Shown: positions 16,852 to 28,431 of the stretch, in pieces | How the letters are laid out: each line of letters opens with the position of its first letter | Position numbering within the stretch: the first letter of the stretch is position 1 | Assembly: GCA_963730535.1 (NCBI GenBank) | Contig: CAVSRU010000005.1 | Coordinates: forward strand, 1 to 64,000 | DNA: 64,000 nt | Direction of reading: 5' to 3' | Source: DASSUW01 sp963730535 | GTDB lineage: Bacteria > Actinomycetota > Thermoleophilia > Solirubrobacterales > Solirubrobacteraceae | The notes under the pieces: model-generated | The model's input: only the letters and a program-made list of their open reading frames with translations | The model's database searches: none | What the model was told of the DNA's origin: nothing | Made by a program: the position numbers and the translations under genes

Positions 16852-18074
16852 TGGCGTCCGATATGCCAGACCGGACGCCGGAGGACCGGGCGCAGGCCGC
16901 CGCCGAGCGGGCTGCACGCCGGACCGGCTCATACGATGAGACGGTGACCGCTGTGGACGACCGGCCGATGCCGCCCCGACGCGTGCCGCCTCCCCGGCGA
17001 CCGCCCCGCCGCCCGCCGCCGCGCCGCTCCCGGCCGAGCAGCGGCTACTGGGGACGCCGGCTGCTCGCCATCCTCGCTCTGCTGCTCATCCCGGCGGCGC
17101 TGTACCTCATCAACGCGACGTTCCAGCCGTTCCACGGCGGGGGCACGGGGAGCGTGCGCGTCGCGGTGCCCGAGGGCGCCGACGCTGGCGCGATCGGCGA
17201 CCTGCTGGCCGCGAAGGGCGTCGTGGCCAGCGGCACGTTCTTCGAGCTCAACGCCACCCTGACCGGCCGTCGCGGCGGCCTCCGCCCCGGCGCCTACACG
17301 CTGCGGCAGGAGATGAGCTACGGCGACGCCATCGACGCGCTGACCAAGGGCCCGAAGGTGCGCGTCGTGCCGACCGTGAACGTCACGGTGCCCGAGGGGC
17401 CCTCGATCCGCGAGGCGGCGCCGATCGTCGACAAGGGGCCGCTCAAGGGGAGCTACCTCAAGGCGGCGTCCGAGCGGCGGGTCCTGCGCCGCGTCCGGCG
17501 GCTGGGCGCCCCGCGCGGCACCGGCACGGCCGAGGGCTTCCTCTTCCCGGCCACGTACACGCTCGTCGACGGCAGCCCGGCGCGCGACCTCGTGTCCAAG
17601 CAGCTCGCCGCCTTCAAGGACAACATCGCCAAGCTCGACCTGTCGTCCGCGCGCCGCAAGAACCTGACGCGCTACGACGTGCTGATCATCGCCTCGCTCG
17701 TCGAGCGCGAGGCGCAGCTCGCGCGCGAGCGTCCGCTGATCGCGTCCGTGATCTACAACCGGCTGCGCGACGGCATCCCGCTGGGGATCGACGCCACGAT
17801 CCGCTACGACATCCAGAACTGGTCGCGGCCGCTGCGGGTCTCCGAGCTCCAGGCCGACACGCCGTACAACACCCGCCTGCGCCGCGACCTCCCGCCGACG
17901 CCGATCGGCAACCCCGGTCTCGCCTCCCTGAAGGCGGCGGCCAAGCCGGCGCGCAGCGACTACCTGTTCTTCGTGCGCAAGCCCGGCGACTCGGGCGAGC
18001 ACGCGTTCTCGGAGACCAACGCGGAGTTCGAGCGCGACGTGGCGCGTTACCAGGCGTCGCGCGGCGGCCCGTAG
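16851..18074 (+). CDS. mltG: Endolytic murein transglycosylase MltG (YceG family)
   Basis: The 407-residue protein has a Pro/Arg-rich cytosolic N-terminus (about 65 residues), one membrane helix (LLAILALLLIPAALYLI), a LysM-like region, and the YceG catalytic domain with the active-site Glu in LIIASLVEREAQLARE and the conserved GIPLGIDATIRYDI and TPIGNPGLASLKAA motifs. It cuts nascent glycan strands at the membrane outer face and terminates their growth. ATG overlaps the previous stop (TAATG). Followed after four bases by aroE, the common actinobacterial order. Confidence 0.93.
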   Translation: MASDMPDRTPEDRAQAAAERAARRTGSYDETVTAVDDRPMPPRRVPPPRRPPRRPPPRRSRPSSGYWGRRLLAILALLLIPAALYLINATFQPFHGGGTGSVRVAVPEGADAGAIGDLLAAKGVVASGTFFELNATLTGRRGGLRPGAYTLRQEMSYGDAIDALTKGPKVRVVPTVNVTVPEGPSIREAAPIVDKGPLKGSYLKAASERRVLRRVRRLGAPRGTGTAEGFLFPATYTLVDGSPARDLVSKQLAAFKDNIAKLDLSSARRKNLTRYDVLIIASLVEREAQLARERPLIASVIYNRLRDGIPLGIDATIRYDIQNWSRPLRVSELQADTPYNTRLRRDLPPTPIGNPGLASLKAAAKPARSDYLFFVRKPGDSGEHAFSETNAEFERDVARYQASRGGP

Positions 18075-18078
18075 GCCG

Positions 18079-18872
18079 TTGCCGTACCTGGGCGTCTGCG
18101 GCTGGCCGGTCGCGCACTCGCGCTCGCCCCAGATGCACAACGCCGCGCTCGCGGCGCTCGGGCTCGAGGACTGGCGGTACCTGCGGCTGCCGCTCCCACC
18201 GGAGCTGTTCGACGAGGCGATCCGCGCGCTGCCCGCGGCGGGCTTCCGCGGCGTGAACGTGACGATCCCGCACAAGGAGGCCGCGCTGGCTGTGGCCGAC
18301 CATGCGTCGGAGGCGGCGCGCGAGATCGGCGCGGCGAACACGCTGACCTTCGAGGACGGCGCGATCCACGCCGACAACACGGACGCTCCAGGTTTGCTGG
18401 CCGCGCTGGGCGAGGACCCGGCGGGCCGCACGGCGCTCGTGCTGGGCGCCGGCGGGGCCGGCCGCGCGGCGGCCTGGGCGCTGCGCGGGGCCGGCGCCGA
18501 GGTGACCGTCTGGAACCGCACGGCCGAACGGGCGCGGGCGCTGGCCGCCGATCTCGGCGTGCGGGCGAGCGACGCTCCGGGACCCGCTGACATCATCGTC
18601 CACTGCACGTCGGTTGGACTTAAGGACCCCCCGGATACGTTCAAGGCGCTTCCGATCGCAGCCGATGATCTAGGTGCCGGGAGCCTGATCGTCGACATGG
18701 TCTACCGGGACGGCGCCACTCGCCTCCTCGAAGCTGCAGCAACACGGGGAGCGCGCGTGGTCGACGGCCTGGAGGTCCTCGTCGCGCAGGGAGCAGCGTC
18801 GCTCGAGCGCTGGACCGGCCTGGAGGCTCCCCGCGAGGCGATGAGGGAGGCCGCCAAGACCATCGCCATTAC

Positions 18873-18876
<4 letters not shown>
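18079..18876 (+). CDS. aroE: Shikimate dehydrogenase
   Basis: The 265-residue protein shows the shikimate-binding SRSPQMHNAAL motif, the catalytic Lys in GVNVTIPHKEAA, the Asn-Thr-Asp of HADNTDAPG, and the NADPH-binding LGAGGAGRAAAWAL with NRT. It reduces 3-dehydroshikimate to shikimate. The start is TTG at 18079, four bases after the mltG stop; no other start keeps the conserved GWPVAHSRSP beginning. Its ATGA overlap with pilB links aromatic synthesis and pilus genes in one transcript. The rest of the pathway (aroC, aroKB, aroQ) lies at 47.9-51 kb. Confidence 0.95.
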
Positions 18877-20682
<1,806 letters not shown>

Positions 20683-20695
20683 GGGCCGGACCCCA

Positions 20696-20724
20696 CTTCA
20701 GTCGGCGCCGCTGCGTGCCGATGT
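20696..20724 (+). promoter_or_regulatory. Sigma-28/WhiG-type promoter for pilT-pilC
   Basis: CTTCAG at 20696 and GCCGATGT at 20717-20724, 21 bases start to start. A GGGG-N5-CCCC inverted repeat (20682-20694) ends one base before the -35. The GTG of pilT begins eight bases after the -10, predicting a leaderless mRNA. Confidence 0.72.
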
Positions 20725-20731
20725 ACGGGCT

Positions 20732-21880
20732 GTGAGCCTGGACTTCTCCGAACTTCTCCTCGCGGTCGTCAAGAACAAGGCGTCCGACCTCCACATCACG
20801 GCCGGCTCGCCGCCCATGCTGCGCGTGCGCGGCTCGCTGGTCGCAATCGACGGCCAGCCGTCGCTGACGCCGACCGACACTCGCGAGTTCATCTACGCGA
20901 TCCTCAACTCGTCGCAGCGGCAGCGCCTCGAGACCGACTGGCAGCTCGACTTCGCCTACTCGGTGCCCGGCGTCGGCCGCTACCGCGTCAACACCTACTT
21001 CCAGCGCGGCACCATCGGCGCCGCGTTCCGGCTCATCCCGACGGAGACGGTGCCGATCGAGACGCTCGGCCTGCCGCCCGTCATCCGCTCGTTCGCCAAG
21101 AAGCCGCGCGGCATCGTGCTCGTCACGGGGCCGACCGGCTCGGGCAAGTCGACCACGCTCGCCTCGCTGATCAACGAGATCAACGAGACGCGCGACGAGC
21201 ACATCTTGACGATCGAGGACCCGATCGAGTTCCTGCACTCGCACAAGCGCTGCATCGTCAACCAGCGCGAGGTAGGGGGCGACGCGGCGTCCTTCGCGCT
21301 GGCGCTCAAGGCCGCGCTGCGCCAGGACCCCGACGTGATCCTCGTCGGCGAGATGCGCGACATGGAGACGATCGGCACCGCCCTGACCGCGGCCGAGACC
21401 GGCCACCTCGTCTTCGCGACGCTCCACACGCAGGACGCGCCGCAGACGATCGACCGCATCATCGACGTCTTCCCGCCCGCCCAGCAGGGCCAGATCCGCG
21501 CCCAGCTCGCGATCGGCCTCCAGGGCGTCGTCACTCAGACGCTGATCCCGACCGCCGACGGCGCCGGGCGCTGCGTGGCGGCCGAGGTGCTGGTGCCGAC
21601 CCCGGGCGTGCGCAACCTCATCCGCGAGGGCAAGACGCACCAGATCTACTCGCTCATCCAGACCGGCGGCGCGCACGGCATGCAGACGATGGACGCCTCG
21701 CTCGCCGGCCTCGTGCGCGACAACCGGATCACGATGGCGGTGGCCGAGAACCGCTCCTCCGAGCCGGCCGAGATGCGCAAGCTCGTGCACTCGGCCCCGA
21801 TGAATGCGACCTCGGCCAATGGCGCCCCGTCGCCGCCGCCGCCCCCGTCGATGTCGCCCCCGATGGGCGTGGGCGCCTGA
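20732..21880 (+). CDS. pilT: Type IV pilus retraction ATPase PilT
   Basis: The 382-residue protein has the PilT signature: N-terminal KASDLHITAGSPPMLRVRG, Walker A TGPTGSGKSTTLA, the Asp box TIEDPIEFLH, Walker B DVILVGEMRDMET, and the His box TGHLVFATLHTQDAP, ending in a Pro-rich tail (PPPPPSMSPP). It powers pilus disassembly, and so twitching and DNA uptake. GTG start directly after its own sigma-28-like promoter. The TGATG junction couples it to pilC. It is separated from pilB by only 49 bases but has its own transcription start. Confidence 0.96.
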   Translation: MSLDFSELLLAVVKNKASDLHITAGSPPMLRVRGSLVAIDGQPSLTPTDTREFIYAILNSSQRQRLETDWQLDFAYSVPGVGRYRVNTYFQRGTIGAAFRLIPTETVPIETLGLPPVIRSFAKKPRGIVLVTGPTGSGKSTTLASLINEINETRDEHILTIEDPIEFLHSHKRCIVNQREVGGDAASFALALKAALRQDPDVILVGEMRDMETIGTALTAAETGHLVFATLHTQDAPQTIDRIIDVFPPAQQGQIRAQLAIGLQGVVTQTLIPTADGAGRCVAAEVLVPTPGVRNLIREGKTHQIYSLIQTGGAHGMQTMDASLAGLVRDNRITMAVAENRSSEPAEMRKLVHSAPMNATSANGAPSPPPPPSMSPPMGVGA

Positions 21881-23094
21881 TGGCCGCCGCCAGCTTCACC
21901 TACAAGGCGGTCGACGCCTCCGGCATCCCGTCGACGGGCCAGATCGTCGGCGCCACCAAGGACGTCGTCGTCGAGGAGCTCAAGGCCCGTGGCCTGACGG
22001 TCATGGACCTCAAGGAGCGCAAGAGCGGTCTCTCGATGGAGATCACGCTCGTCAAGCGCGTGAAGGCCCAGGAGCTGACGATCATGACCCGCCAGCTGGC
22101 GACCATGATCTCGTCGGGCATGACGCTCCTGCGCGCGTTCTACGTGCTCGAGGAGCAGATCGAGAACAAGCTCCTGCGCGACACGGTCGGCATGGTGCGC
22201 GAGGACATCGAGTCCGGCATCTCGTTCTCCGAGGCGCTCGCCAAGCACCCGAAGATCTTCACGCCGCTCTACGTCGCCATGGTCCGCGCCGGCGAGGCCG
22301 GCGGCGTGCTCGAGGAGTCGCTCGAGCGCGTGGCCGACCAGCTCGAGAAGGACGACTCGCTGCGCCGCCAGGTCAAGTCGGCGATGGCCTACCCGACGGT
22401 CGTCCTGACGTTCGCCGTCATGGTGCTGGTGGGCCTGATCGCGTTCATCGTCCCGGTGTTCGTCGGCGTGTTCAAGGACTTCGGCGGCGAGCTGCCGCTG
22501 ATCACGAAGTTCACGGTCGGGCTGTCGAAGGCCGTGACCGGCCAGTGGTACATCCTGATCGCCGTCGCGGTCGGCGGCTTCGTCGGCTTCAAGAAGTGGC
22601 GCAAGTCCGACTGGGGCCGCCCGCAGTGGGACCGCGTGCGCCTGCGCGTGCCGTTCAAGATCGGCCAGACCGTCCAGAAGATCGCCCTCGCGCGCTGGTC
22701 GCGCACGTTCTCGGCGCTCTACTCGGCCGGCGTGCCGATCATGCAGGCGATCGAGGTCACCGGCCAGACCGCCGGCAACGCGGTCGTCGAGGACGCCATG
22801 GAGGCGGTCATCGAGTCGGTCAAGTCCGGCGGCTCGATCGCGGCGCCGCTCAAGGACGCCCCGATCTTCCCGGCCATGGTCGCGCAGATGATCGCGGTCG
22901 GCGAGGAGACCGGCAACCTCGACACCATGCTGACCAAGGTCGCGGACTTCTACGAGGACGAGGTGGCCGCGGCCATCAAGGCCCTCACGTCGATCCTCGA
23001 GCCAGTCATGATCGTGCTCGTCGGCGGCATCGTCGGCTTCATCGTCGTCGCGATGTACATGCCGATGTTCAAGGTGTACGACGCCATCAAGTAA
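21880..23094 (+). CDS. pilC: Type IV pilus inner-membrane platform protein PilC
   Basis: A 404-residue GspF-family protein with two repeated cytosolic T2SSF domains (MTRQLATMISSGMTLLRAF in the first; WSRTFSALYSAGVPIMQAI in the second) and three membrane segments, near residues 170-195, 215-235 and 375-400. It seats the PilB/PilT motors and rotates or lifts pilins during assembly. The ATG overlaps the pilT stop by one base. A GC-rich hairpin follows the TAA stop at once. Confidence 0.95.
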   Translation: MAAASFTYKAVDASGIPSTGQIVGATKDVVVEELKARGLTVMDLKERKSGLSMEITLVKRVKAQELTIMTRQLATMISSGMTLLRAFYVLEEQIENKLLRDTVGMVREDIESGISFSEALAKHPKIFTPLYVAMVRAGEAGGVLEESLERVADQLEKDDSLRRQVKSAMAYPTVVLTFAVMVLVGLIAFIVPVFVGVFKDFGGELPLITKFTVGLSKAVTGQWYILIAVAVGGFVGFKKWRKSDWGRPQWDRVRLRVPFKIGQTVQKIALARWSRTFSALYSAGVPIMQAIEVTGQTAGNAVVEDAMEAVIESVKSGGSIAAPLKDAPIFPAMVAQMIAVGEETGNLDTMLTKVADFYEDEVAAAIKALTSILEPVMIVLVGGIVGFIVVAMYMPMFKVYDAIK

Positions 23095-23112
23095 GCCGGG
23101 CGCAAGCCCGGC
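23095..23112 (+). terminator. GC-rich hairpin after pilC
   Basis: GCCGGGC (23095-23101), loop GCAA, GCCCGGC (23106-23112), directly after the pilC stop. The perfect stem with a GNRA loop lacks a U-tract, so it is either an L-shaped terminator without U residues or an mRNA 3'-end stabiliser. Confidence 0.5.
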
Positions 23113-23220
23113 CGCGGCTTGAGCGGCCGGGAGGCCGGCTGTCGGCGGATTGCAAGCGCCCCGTAGGCGCCCGCGCGGAAGGTGGACGCACTTCGTTCAC
23201 CGGACTGCAGAGGAGTACCC

Positions 23221-23592
23221 ATGCACCGCATCACCACGCTGGCCGCCGTCGTGGCGGCGGGAGCCGTCGCCGCCTCGCCCGCCGCCGCCCGCCCGCTCGA
23301 CGCCCCGGTCGACCGGGGCGATCGCTTCGAGCTCGAGACGCCCCTCCCGAAGCACGGTCCGGAAGGCCACGCCCAGGACGCACTGTGGCGCACCGTCCTG
23401 CCCGGGCCTCCGACCTGGGCCGTCGATCCCGAGCCGCTGGGCCGGCCCGCAGAGCCGGTCGCGACCAAAGACGACGACGGCGGCGGCTGGCTGCTCGCAG
23501 GACTCGGACTCACGGGCGCGGCGATCGCCGCCGGAGGTGCCGGGGGCCTCGCGCGCCGCTACCGCGTCCGCGCCCGCCGGCTGGCCGTCTGA
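23221..23592 (+). CDS. Small secreted/anchored protein, same layout as the 1280 protein
   Basis: The 123-residue protein has a signal peptide (TLAAVVAAGAVAASPAAA, cleavage near residue 24), a polar Pro-rich central part, and a C-terminal hydrophobic helix (WLLAGLGLTGAAIAAGGAG) ending in a strongly basic tail (ARRYRVRARRLAV). A protein with the same plan lies at 1280. The ATG at 23221 has AGGAGT at the right spacing; an ATG 39 bases earlier lacks a ribosome site. Probably exported and anchored, with unknown function. Confidence 0.7.
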   Translation: MHRITTLAAVVAAGAVAASPAAARPLDAPVDRGDRFELETPLPKHGPEGHAQDALWRTVLPGPPTWAVDPEPLGRPAEPVATKDDDGGGWLLAGLGLTGAAIAAGGAGGLARRYRVRARRLAV

Positions 23593-23652
23593 CCCACGCG
23601 AGCGCTCCCTCTATCCCCCGGACACTCACCGGAGTAGCGTCCGCGTATCGCT

Positions 23653-26600
23653 ATGGAGTTCAGGATCCTCGGTCCGCTCGAAGTGCACGGCGAGCTCGGT
23701 GCGATCCGGGTGAGCGGCCGGAAGCCGCGCGCGGTCCTGGCCGTCCTCCTCCTCCACGCCAACGAGCCGGTCAGCCCGGAGCGGCTGGCGCTCGCGCTGT
23801 GGGGTGAGGAGGCGCCGGGCGGCGCCGTGAGCACCGTGCAGGTGCACGTCTCGCGCCTGCGCAAGGCGCTCGGCGACGGCGAGGTCGTGACGACGTCGCC
23901 GGCGGGCTACCGGATCCGCGTGCAGCCGGGCGAGCTCGACGCCGAGCGCTTCGAGCGGCTGGTGGAGGACGGCCGCCGCTCGCTGGCCGCCGGGGACGCC
24001 GACCGAGCGGCCGCCGTGCTGCGCGAGGCGCTCGCGCTGTGGCGCGGGCCGCCGCTCGCCGACCTGGCCTTCGAGCCGTTCGCCCAGGCGGAGATCGCCC
24101 GGCTCGAGGAGCAGCGACAGGCCGCGCTCGCGGTCCGCATCGAGGCCGACCTCGCGGCCGGCCGCCACGCCGAGGTCGTCGGTGAGCTGCGCCGGCTCGT
24201 GGCCGACCACCCCACGAGCGAGCGGCTCGCGGGCCACCTGATGATCGCCCTCTACCGCTGCGGCCGCCAGGCGGAGGCGCTCGACGCCTATCGACAGGCG
24301 CGGGAGACGCTCACCGCCGACCTCGGCATCGAGCCGGGGCCCGAGCTGCGCGCGCTCCAGGATGCCGTGCTCCGCCACGACTCCTCGCTCGACCTCGCGC
24401 TGACGCGGAACGACTTCCCGGACGAGCTGGACGTCGAGAACGCGCCGCCGCTCGTCGGCCGCGACGCCGAGCTGGCGTGGCTGCGGGCGTGGTGGGACGA
24501 GGCGCAGGTGAGCGGGGGCGGGCTCGTCACGCTCGTCGGCGAGCACGGGATCGGCAAGAGCCGGCTCGCCAGCGAGCTGGCCAAGGAGGTGCACGGCCGC
24601 GGTGCCGCGGTGCTCTACGCCCCGGCCGGCCGGACGGACGAGGTGTTCGCCCAGGCCCGCCAGGCGCCGCGCCCGCTGCTCGTCGTGGTCGACGACGCCG
24701 GCCGTGCGGGGGACGAGATCGCGTCAGCCGCGCGCGAGCTCGGCCGCGACGCGCTCGTCGTCGCCCTCACCGAGAACGCCGGGGAGGACGACCCGAGCGT
24801 CGTGCTCGTCCTCGACCCGCTCGACGAGTCGTCGGTCCGGGCGATCGTCACCCAGTACGCGCCGCCGGAGGCGGCCGACGACATCCCGGCCGGCCAGCTG
24901 CTGTCGGAGAGCGCCGGGATCCCGCGCCGCGTGCACGACCTGGCCGGCCAATGGGCGCGGCGGGAGGCGGCGCGTCGCGTGCAGGCGGTCGCTTCGCGGG
25001 CCGCCGCCGGCCGGGCCGACCTGCGCTCGCTGGAGAACGAGCTCGCCGGCGGCGTCTTCCAGCTCCAGACCGCACCCGAGGTGCTCGAGCCGGGCGACGG
25101 GCACTCGCCGGTGGTGTGCCCGTTCAAGGGCCTCGCCTCGTTCGACGCCGACGACGCACCGTACTTCTTCGGGCGCGAGCGGCTCGTCGCCGAGCTCGTC
25201 GCCAGGCTGGTCGGCGCGCCGCTGCTCGGCGTCGTCGGGCCGTCGGGCAGCGGCAAGTCATCCGTCGTGCGCGCCGGCCTGCTGCCCGCGCTGGAGAGTG
25301 GGGTGCTCCCCGGCAGCGACTCGTGGCCGCGCACGTGCATGCGGCCGGGCGCCCATCCGGTCAGCGAGCTCCGGGAGGCGGTCGACGGCGTCTGGCGTGG
25401 CCGCCACGTTCTCGCGGTCGACCAGTTCGAGGAGACGTTCACCGTCTGTCGTGACGAGCACGAGCGGGCCCGCTTCATCGCCGCGCTCGTCGACCTGGCA
25501 CGCGGCGACGCCGTGGTGATCGTCGCCATCCGCTCCGACTTCTACGGGGACTGCGCCGCGTATCCCGAGTTCGCTCGCCTGCTCGCCGCCAACCACGTGC
25601 TGGTCGGAGGCATGGTGCGCGAGGAGCTCGAGCGCGCGGTCGTGTGCCCGGCCCAGCGGGTCGGCCTGCACGTCGAGGACGAGCTGGTCAAGCACCTCGT
25701 CGCCGATGTCGAGGACGAGCCCGGAGCGCTCCCGGTGCTCTCCACCGCCCTGCTCGAGCTGTGGCAGAACCGCCACGGGCGCCGGCTGGTCCTCGCCGCG
25801 TACGAGCACACCGGCGGCGTCCGCGGAGCAGTGGCACGGCTCGCGGACGACGCTTACGGCCGGCTCGACGAGGCCCAGCAGGCGCTCGCGCGCCGCATCC
25901 TCCTGCGGCTCGTCGACGTGGACGAGGAGGGCAGCGTCGAGCGCCGCAGGGTGCCGCTGGAGGAGGTCAGCGGGAGCGAGGACGCCGCTCGCGTGCTCGG
26001 CCTGCTCGCCGACCGCCGGCTGCTCACGATCAGCGACGGCACCGTCGAGCTCGCTCACGAGGCGCTGCTGCGGGAATGGCCGCTGCTGCGCGGCTGGATC
26101 GAGGACGACCTCGAAGGCCTCAGGGTGCACCGCAGCCTTCGGACGAGCGCGCGCGAGTGGCACGACAGTAACCGCGACGACGACGCGCTCTACCGCGGCG
26201 CGCGGCTCCAGGAGGCCCGCGCCTGGGCCGAGCGCGACGACTCGAGGCTGACCGACTCCGAGGAGGAGTTCCTCACGGCGAGCCTCGACCGCGACCGCCG
26301 CGAGCGCGCGGCGCACCGGCGCGGTGTCGCGATCGCCTTCGGGTTGCTGGCCGTGGGGCTGGCCGTGATCGGCGTCGTCGCGGTCATCGCCATTAACCAG
26401 CGGCAGGACGCCGAGCGCCAGCGCGACATCGCCAGCTCGCGCGAGCTCGCGCTGCAGTCGGCCAACAGGCTCGACGCCGACCCCCGGTTGGCATTGACGC
26501 TCGCCCTGTCAGCGGTCGACACGGCGCCGACCGACCAGGCTGCCGCCGCGCTCCGGCAGGCGACGCTCGCTGTTCGCGACACCGCGGTCCTCCGCGCCGA

Positions 26601-28431
26601 CTCCCTGAATGCCTGGACCGCTGGCTACTCGTCGGACGGCAAGCGCGTCGTGACCGGCGGCGAGGACGGCATCGTCCGCGTCTGGGACGCGGCAACGGGC
26701 CGCGAGACTGCGCGTCACGACGGCGGCCACGGCGCCGTGCGGACTGCCGCCTTCGCTCCAGGCGATCGGCTCGCGCTCGGGTTCGAAGACGGGACGCTCG
26801 CTCTGACCGGCGCGTCGCTGGGCACGCCGCAGGAGGTCCTCCGCGCCGGCGCCGGCGCGGTTCGGAGCGTCGCGTTCTCCGGCGATGGCGAACGGCTTGC
26901 CGCTGCGCTCGACGACGGCACCGTGCGCGTGCTGGCACCGGAAGGCTCCGAGCCGAAACGTCGCTTGACCGGGCATCGCGGCGCCGTGCTGGGTGTGGCC
27001 ATCAGCTCCGACGGCGACCGCGTCGCGAGCGCCGGCGTGGACGGGAGCGTGCGGCTCTGGGACACCCGGGGCGAAGTGAGGGAACGCGTGCTGCTCACCG
27101 GAGCTGCGGACCAGACGGACGTTGCTCTCAGCCCCGACGGGGAGCGGCTCGTGGGCGTGGGGTCGGACGGCTGGTTCAGGATCTGGGACGCCAGCAGCGG
27201 CGTCATGGACAAGCGCGTGCGGGGCAGCGTCCGGAACCTCACCGCGGTGGCGTTCAGCGCCGACGGTCGCCGGTTCGCCACCACCGGCTACGACGGTGCG
27301 GTGCGGGTCTGGAGCGCGGAGGGCGCCCCGGTCGGCCTCCTGCTCGGCCAGCGGTCCCGCGGCCATGACGTCGGCTTCGGAGCCTCGAGCGATCGCGTCG
27401 TCAGCGCTGGCGACGACGGCACCGTGAGACTGCTGGATGCGGGGCGGACACAGGCGTGGAGCGCGCCCACGCTTACGACCAATATCGACTTCAACCCGGA
27501 CGGGCGTTACATCGTGGGCGGAAACTACGACGGGAACGTCAGGGCCTGGGATGCGGGCACCGGTGAGGTGCGTGCGACCCTTCGCGGAGCGCCCGGCTAT
27601 ACGACCGGCAGGGCCTCGCCGGCTGCCGACGAGGTCGTGGTCGCCGCCGATCCCGACGCGCCCGGCAAGCCCGCTCGCGTGCTCATCTGGCCGTTCTCGC
27701 AGACGAAGCCAGAGGTCGTCGCCGTCCTCCCGAAAGACGGGCTGAACGTCGCGCGCTTCGACGCGGCTGGCGACCGGGTCGTGTACGTGACCACGAGCGG
27801 CCTGGTTGTGGTTCACGATCGGCGCTCCAGGGACGACATCGTCCTGCGTGGTGCCCCCAAGGCCTTGATATACGACGCACGGCTCAGCCCCGATGGCGAG
27901 CGCGTTGCCGCGGTCACGGAGAAGGGCGACGGCCTCCTCTGGCGGCTCGATCGTCCGAGCTCACCCGAGCGCAAGCTCAAGTGGCATGACGGCGAGATCA
28001 ACTCGGTCGCGTTCAGCCGCGACGGCCGGATCGTCACCGCCGGCGCAGATCGCACGGTTCGCGTCTGGAGCCCGCGCGGAACGCCGATCGCGGTACTCCA
28101 AGGCCACGACGACGCGGTCACGACGGCGATCTTCACTGACGACGGCGCGCGCGTGCTCAGCTCGAGCAGCGATGGGACGGTCCGCCTATGGGACGCTCGC
28201 GGCGGCGACGCCCTCGCCGTGCTGCTCTCTGGCGCCGGCGAGGTCTACGACGTGACCCAGAGCGCCAGCGGCAGGATCGCGACGCTCGGCAAAGGCGACA
28301 TCGTGCGCGTCATCGAGTGCGAGGTCTGCGGCAGCCTCGACGAGGTTCGCGCGCTCGCGCGCTCGCGTATCGCCCGCCCGCTCACTTCCGAGGAGCGGCA
28401 ACGGTTCCCGTCGGCCGCTCGAGGCGGCTAG
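23653..28431 (+). CDS. SARP/BTAD regulator - STAND NTPase - WD40 protein, 1592 aa
   Basis: Domains in order: OmpR-like winged helix (residues 1-95), bacterial transcriptional activation domain with TPR-like helices (95-245), a first P-loop module (GEHGIGKSR near 300), a second STAND module beginning FKGLASFDADDAPYFFGRE with P-loop VGPSGSGKSS (near 530) and acidic LAVDQFEE, a helical arm, one membrane helix (about 891-915), and a WD40 propeller region (about 985-1570) with repeated SPDGxRxxxxGxDGxVRxW units. Such proteins couple a DNA-binding head to a ligand-sensing propeller. The membrane helix places the propeller across the membrane from the DNA-binding half. The target genes are unknown; the neighbouring lanthipeptide cluster is a candidate. 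ATG start near a TAGCGT box. Confidence 0.92.
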   Translation: MEFRILGPLEVHGELGAIRVSGRKPRAVLAVLLLHANEPVSPERLALALWGEEAPGGAVSTVQVHVSRLRKALGDGEVVTTSPAGYRIRVQPGELDAERFERLVEDGRRSLAAGDADRAAAVLREALALWRGPPLADLAFEPFAQAEIARLEEQRQAALAVRIEADLAAGRHAEVVGELRRLVADHPTSERLAGHLMIALYRCGRQAEALDAYRQARETLTADLGIEPGPELRALQDAVLRHDSSLDLALTRNDFPDELDVENAPPLVGRDAELAWLRAWWDEAQVSGGGLVTLVGEHGIGKSRLASELAKEVHGRGAAVLYAPAGRTDEVFAQARQAPRPLLVVVDDAGRAGDEIASAARELGRDALVVALTENAGEDDPSVVLVLDPLDESSVRAIVTQYAPPEAADDIPAGQLLSESAGIPRRVHDLAGQWARREAARRVQAVASRAAAGRADLRSLENELAGGVFQLQTAPEVLEPGDGHSPVVCPFKGLASFDADDAPYFFGRERLVAELVARLVGAPLLGVVGPSGSGKSSVVRAGLLPALESGVLPGSDSWPRTCMRPGAHPVSELREAVDGVWRGRHVLAVDQFEETFTVCRDEHERARFIAALVDLARGDAVVIVAIRSDFYGDCAAYPEFARLLAANHVLVGGMVREELERAVVCPAQRVGLHVEDELVKHLVADVEDEPGALPVLSTALLELWQNRHGRRLVLAAYEHTGGVRGAVARLADDAYGRLDEAQQALARRILLRLVDVDEEGSVERRRVPLEEVSGSEDAARVLGLLADRRLLTISDGTVELAHEALLREWPLLRGWIEDDLEGLRVHRSLRTSAREWHDSNRDDDALYRGARLQEARAWAERDDSRLTDSEEEFLTASLDRDRRERAAHRRGVAIAFGLLAVGLAVIGVVAVIAINQRQDAERQRDIASSRELALQSANRLDADPRLALTLALSAVDTAPTDQAAAALRQATLAVRDTAVLRADSLNAWTAGYSSDGKRVVTGGEDGIVRVWDAATGRETARHDGGHGAVRTAAFAPGDRLALGFEDGTLALTGASLGTPQEVLRAGAGAVRSVAFSGDGERLAAALDDGTVRVLAPEGSEPKRRLTGHRGAVLGVAISSDGDRVASAGVDGSVRLWDTRGEVRERVLLTGAADQTDVALSPDGERLVGVGSDGWFRIWDASSGVMDKRVRGSVRNLTAVAFSADGRRFATTGYDGAVRVWSAEGAPVGLLLGQRSRGHDVGFGASSDRVVSAGDDGTVRLLDAGRTQAWSAPTLTTNIDFNPDGRYIVGGNYDGNVRAWDAGTGEVRATLRGAPGYTTGRASPAADEVVVAADPDAPGKPARVLIWPFSQTKPEVVAVLPKDGLNVARFDAAGDRVVYVTTSGLVVVHDRRSRDDIVLRGAPKALIYDARLSPDGERVAAVTEKGDGLLWRLDRPSSPERKLKWHDGEINSVAFSRDGRIVTAGADRTVRVWSPRGTPIAVLQGHDDAVTTAIFTDDGARVLSSSSDGTVRLWDARGGDALAVLLSGAGEVYDVTQSASGRIATLGKGDIVRVIECEVCGSLDEVRALARSRIARPLTSEERQRFPSAARGG

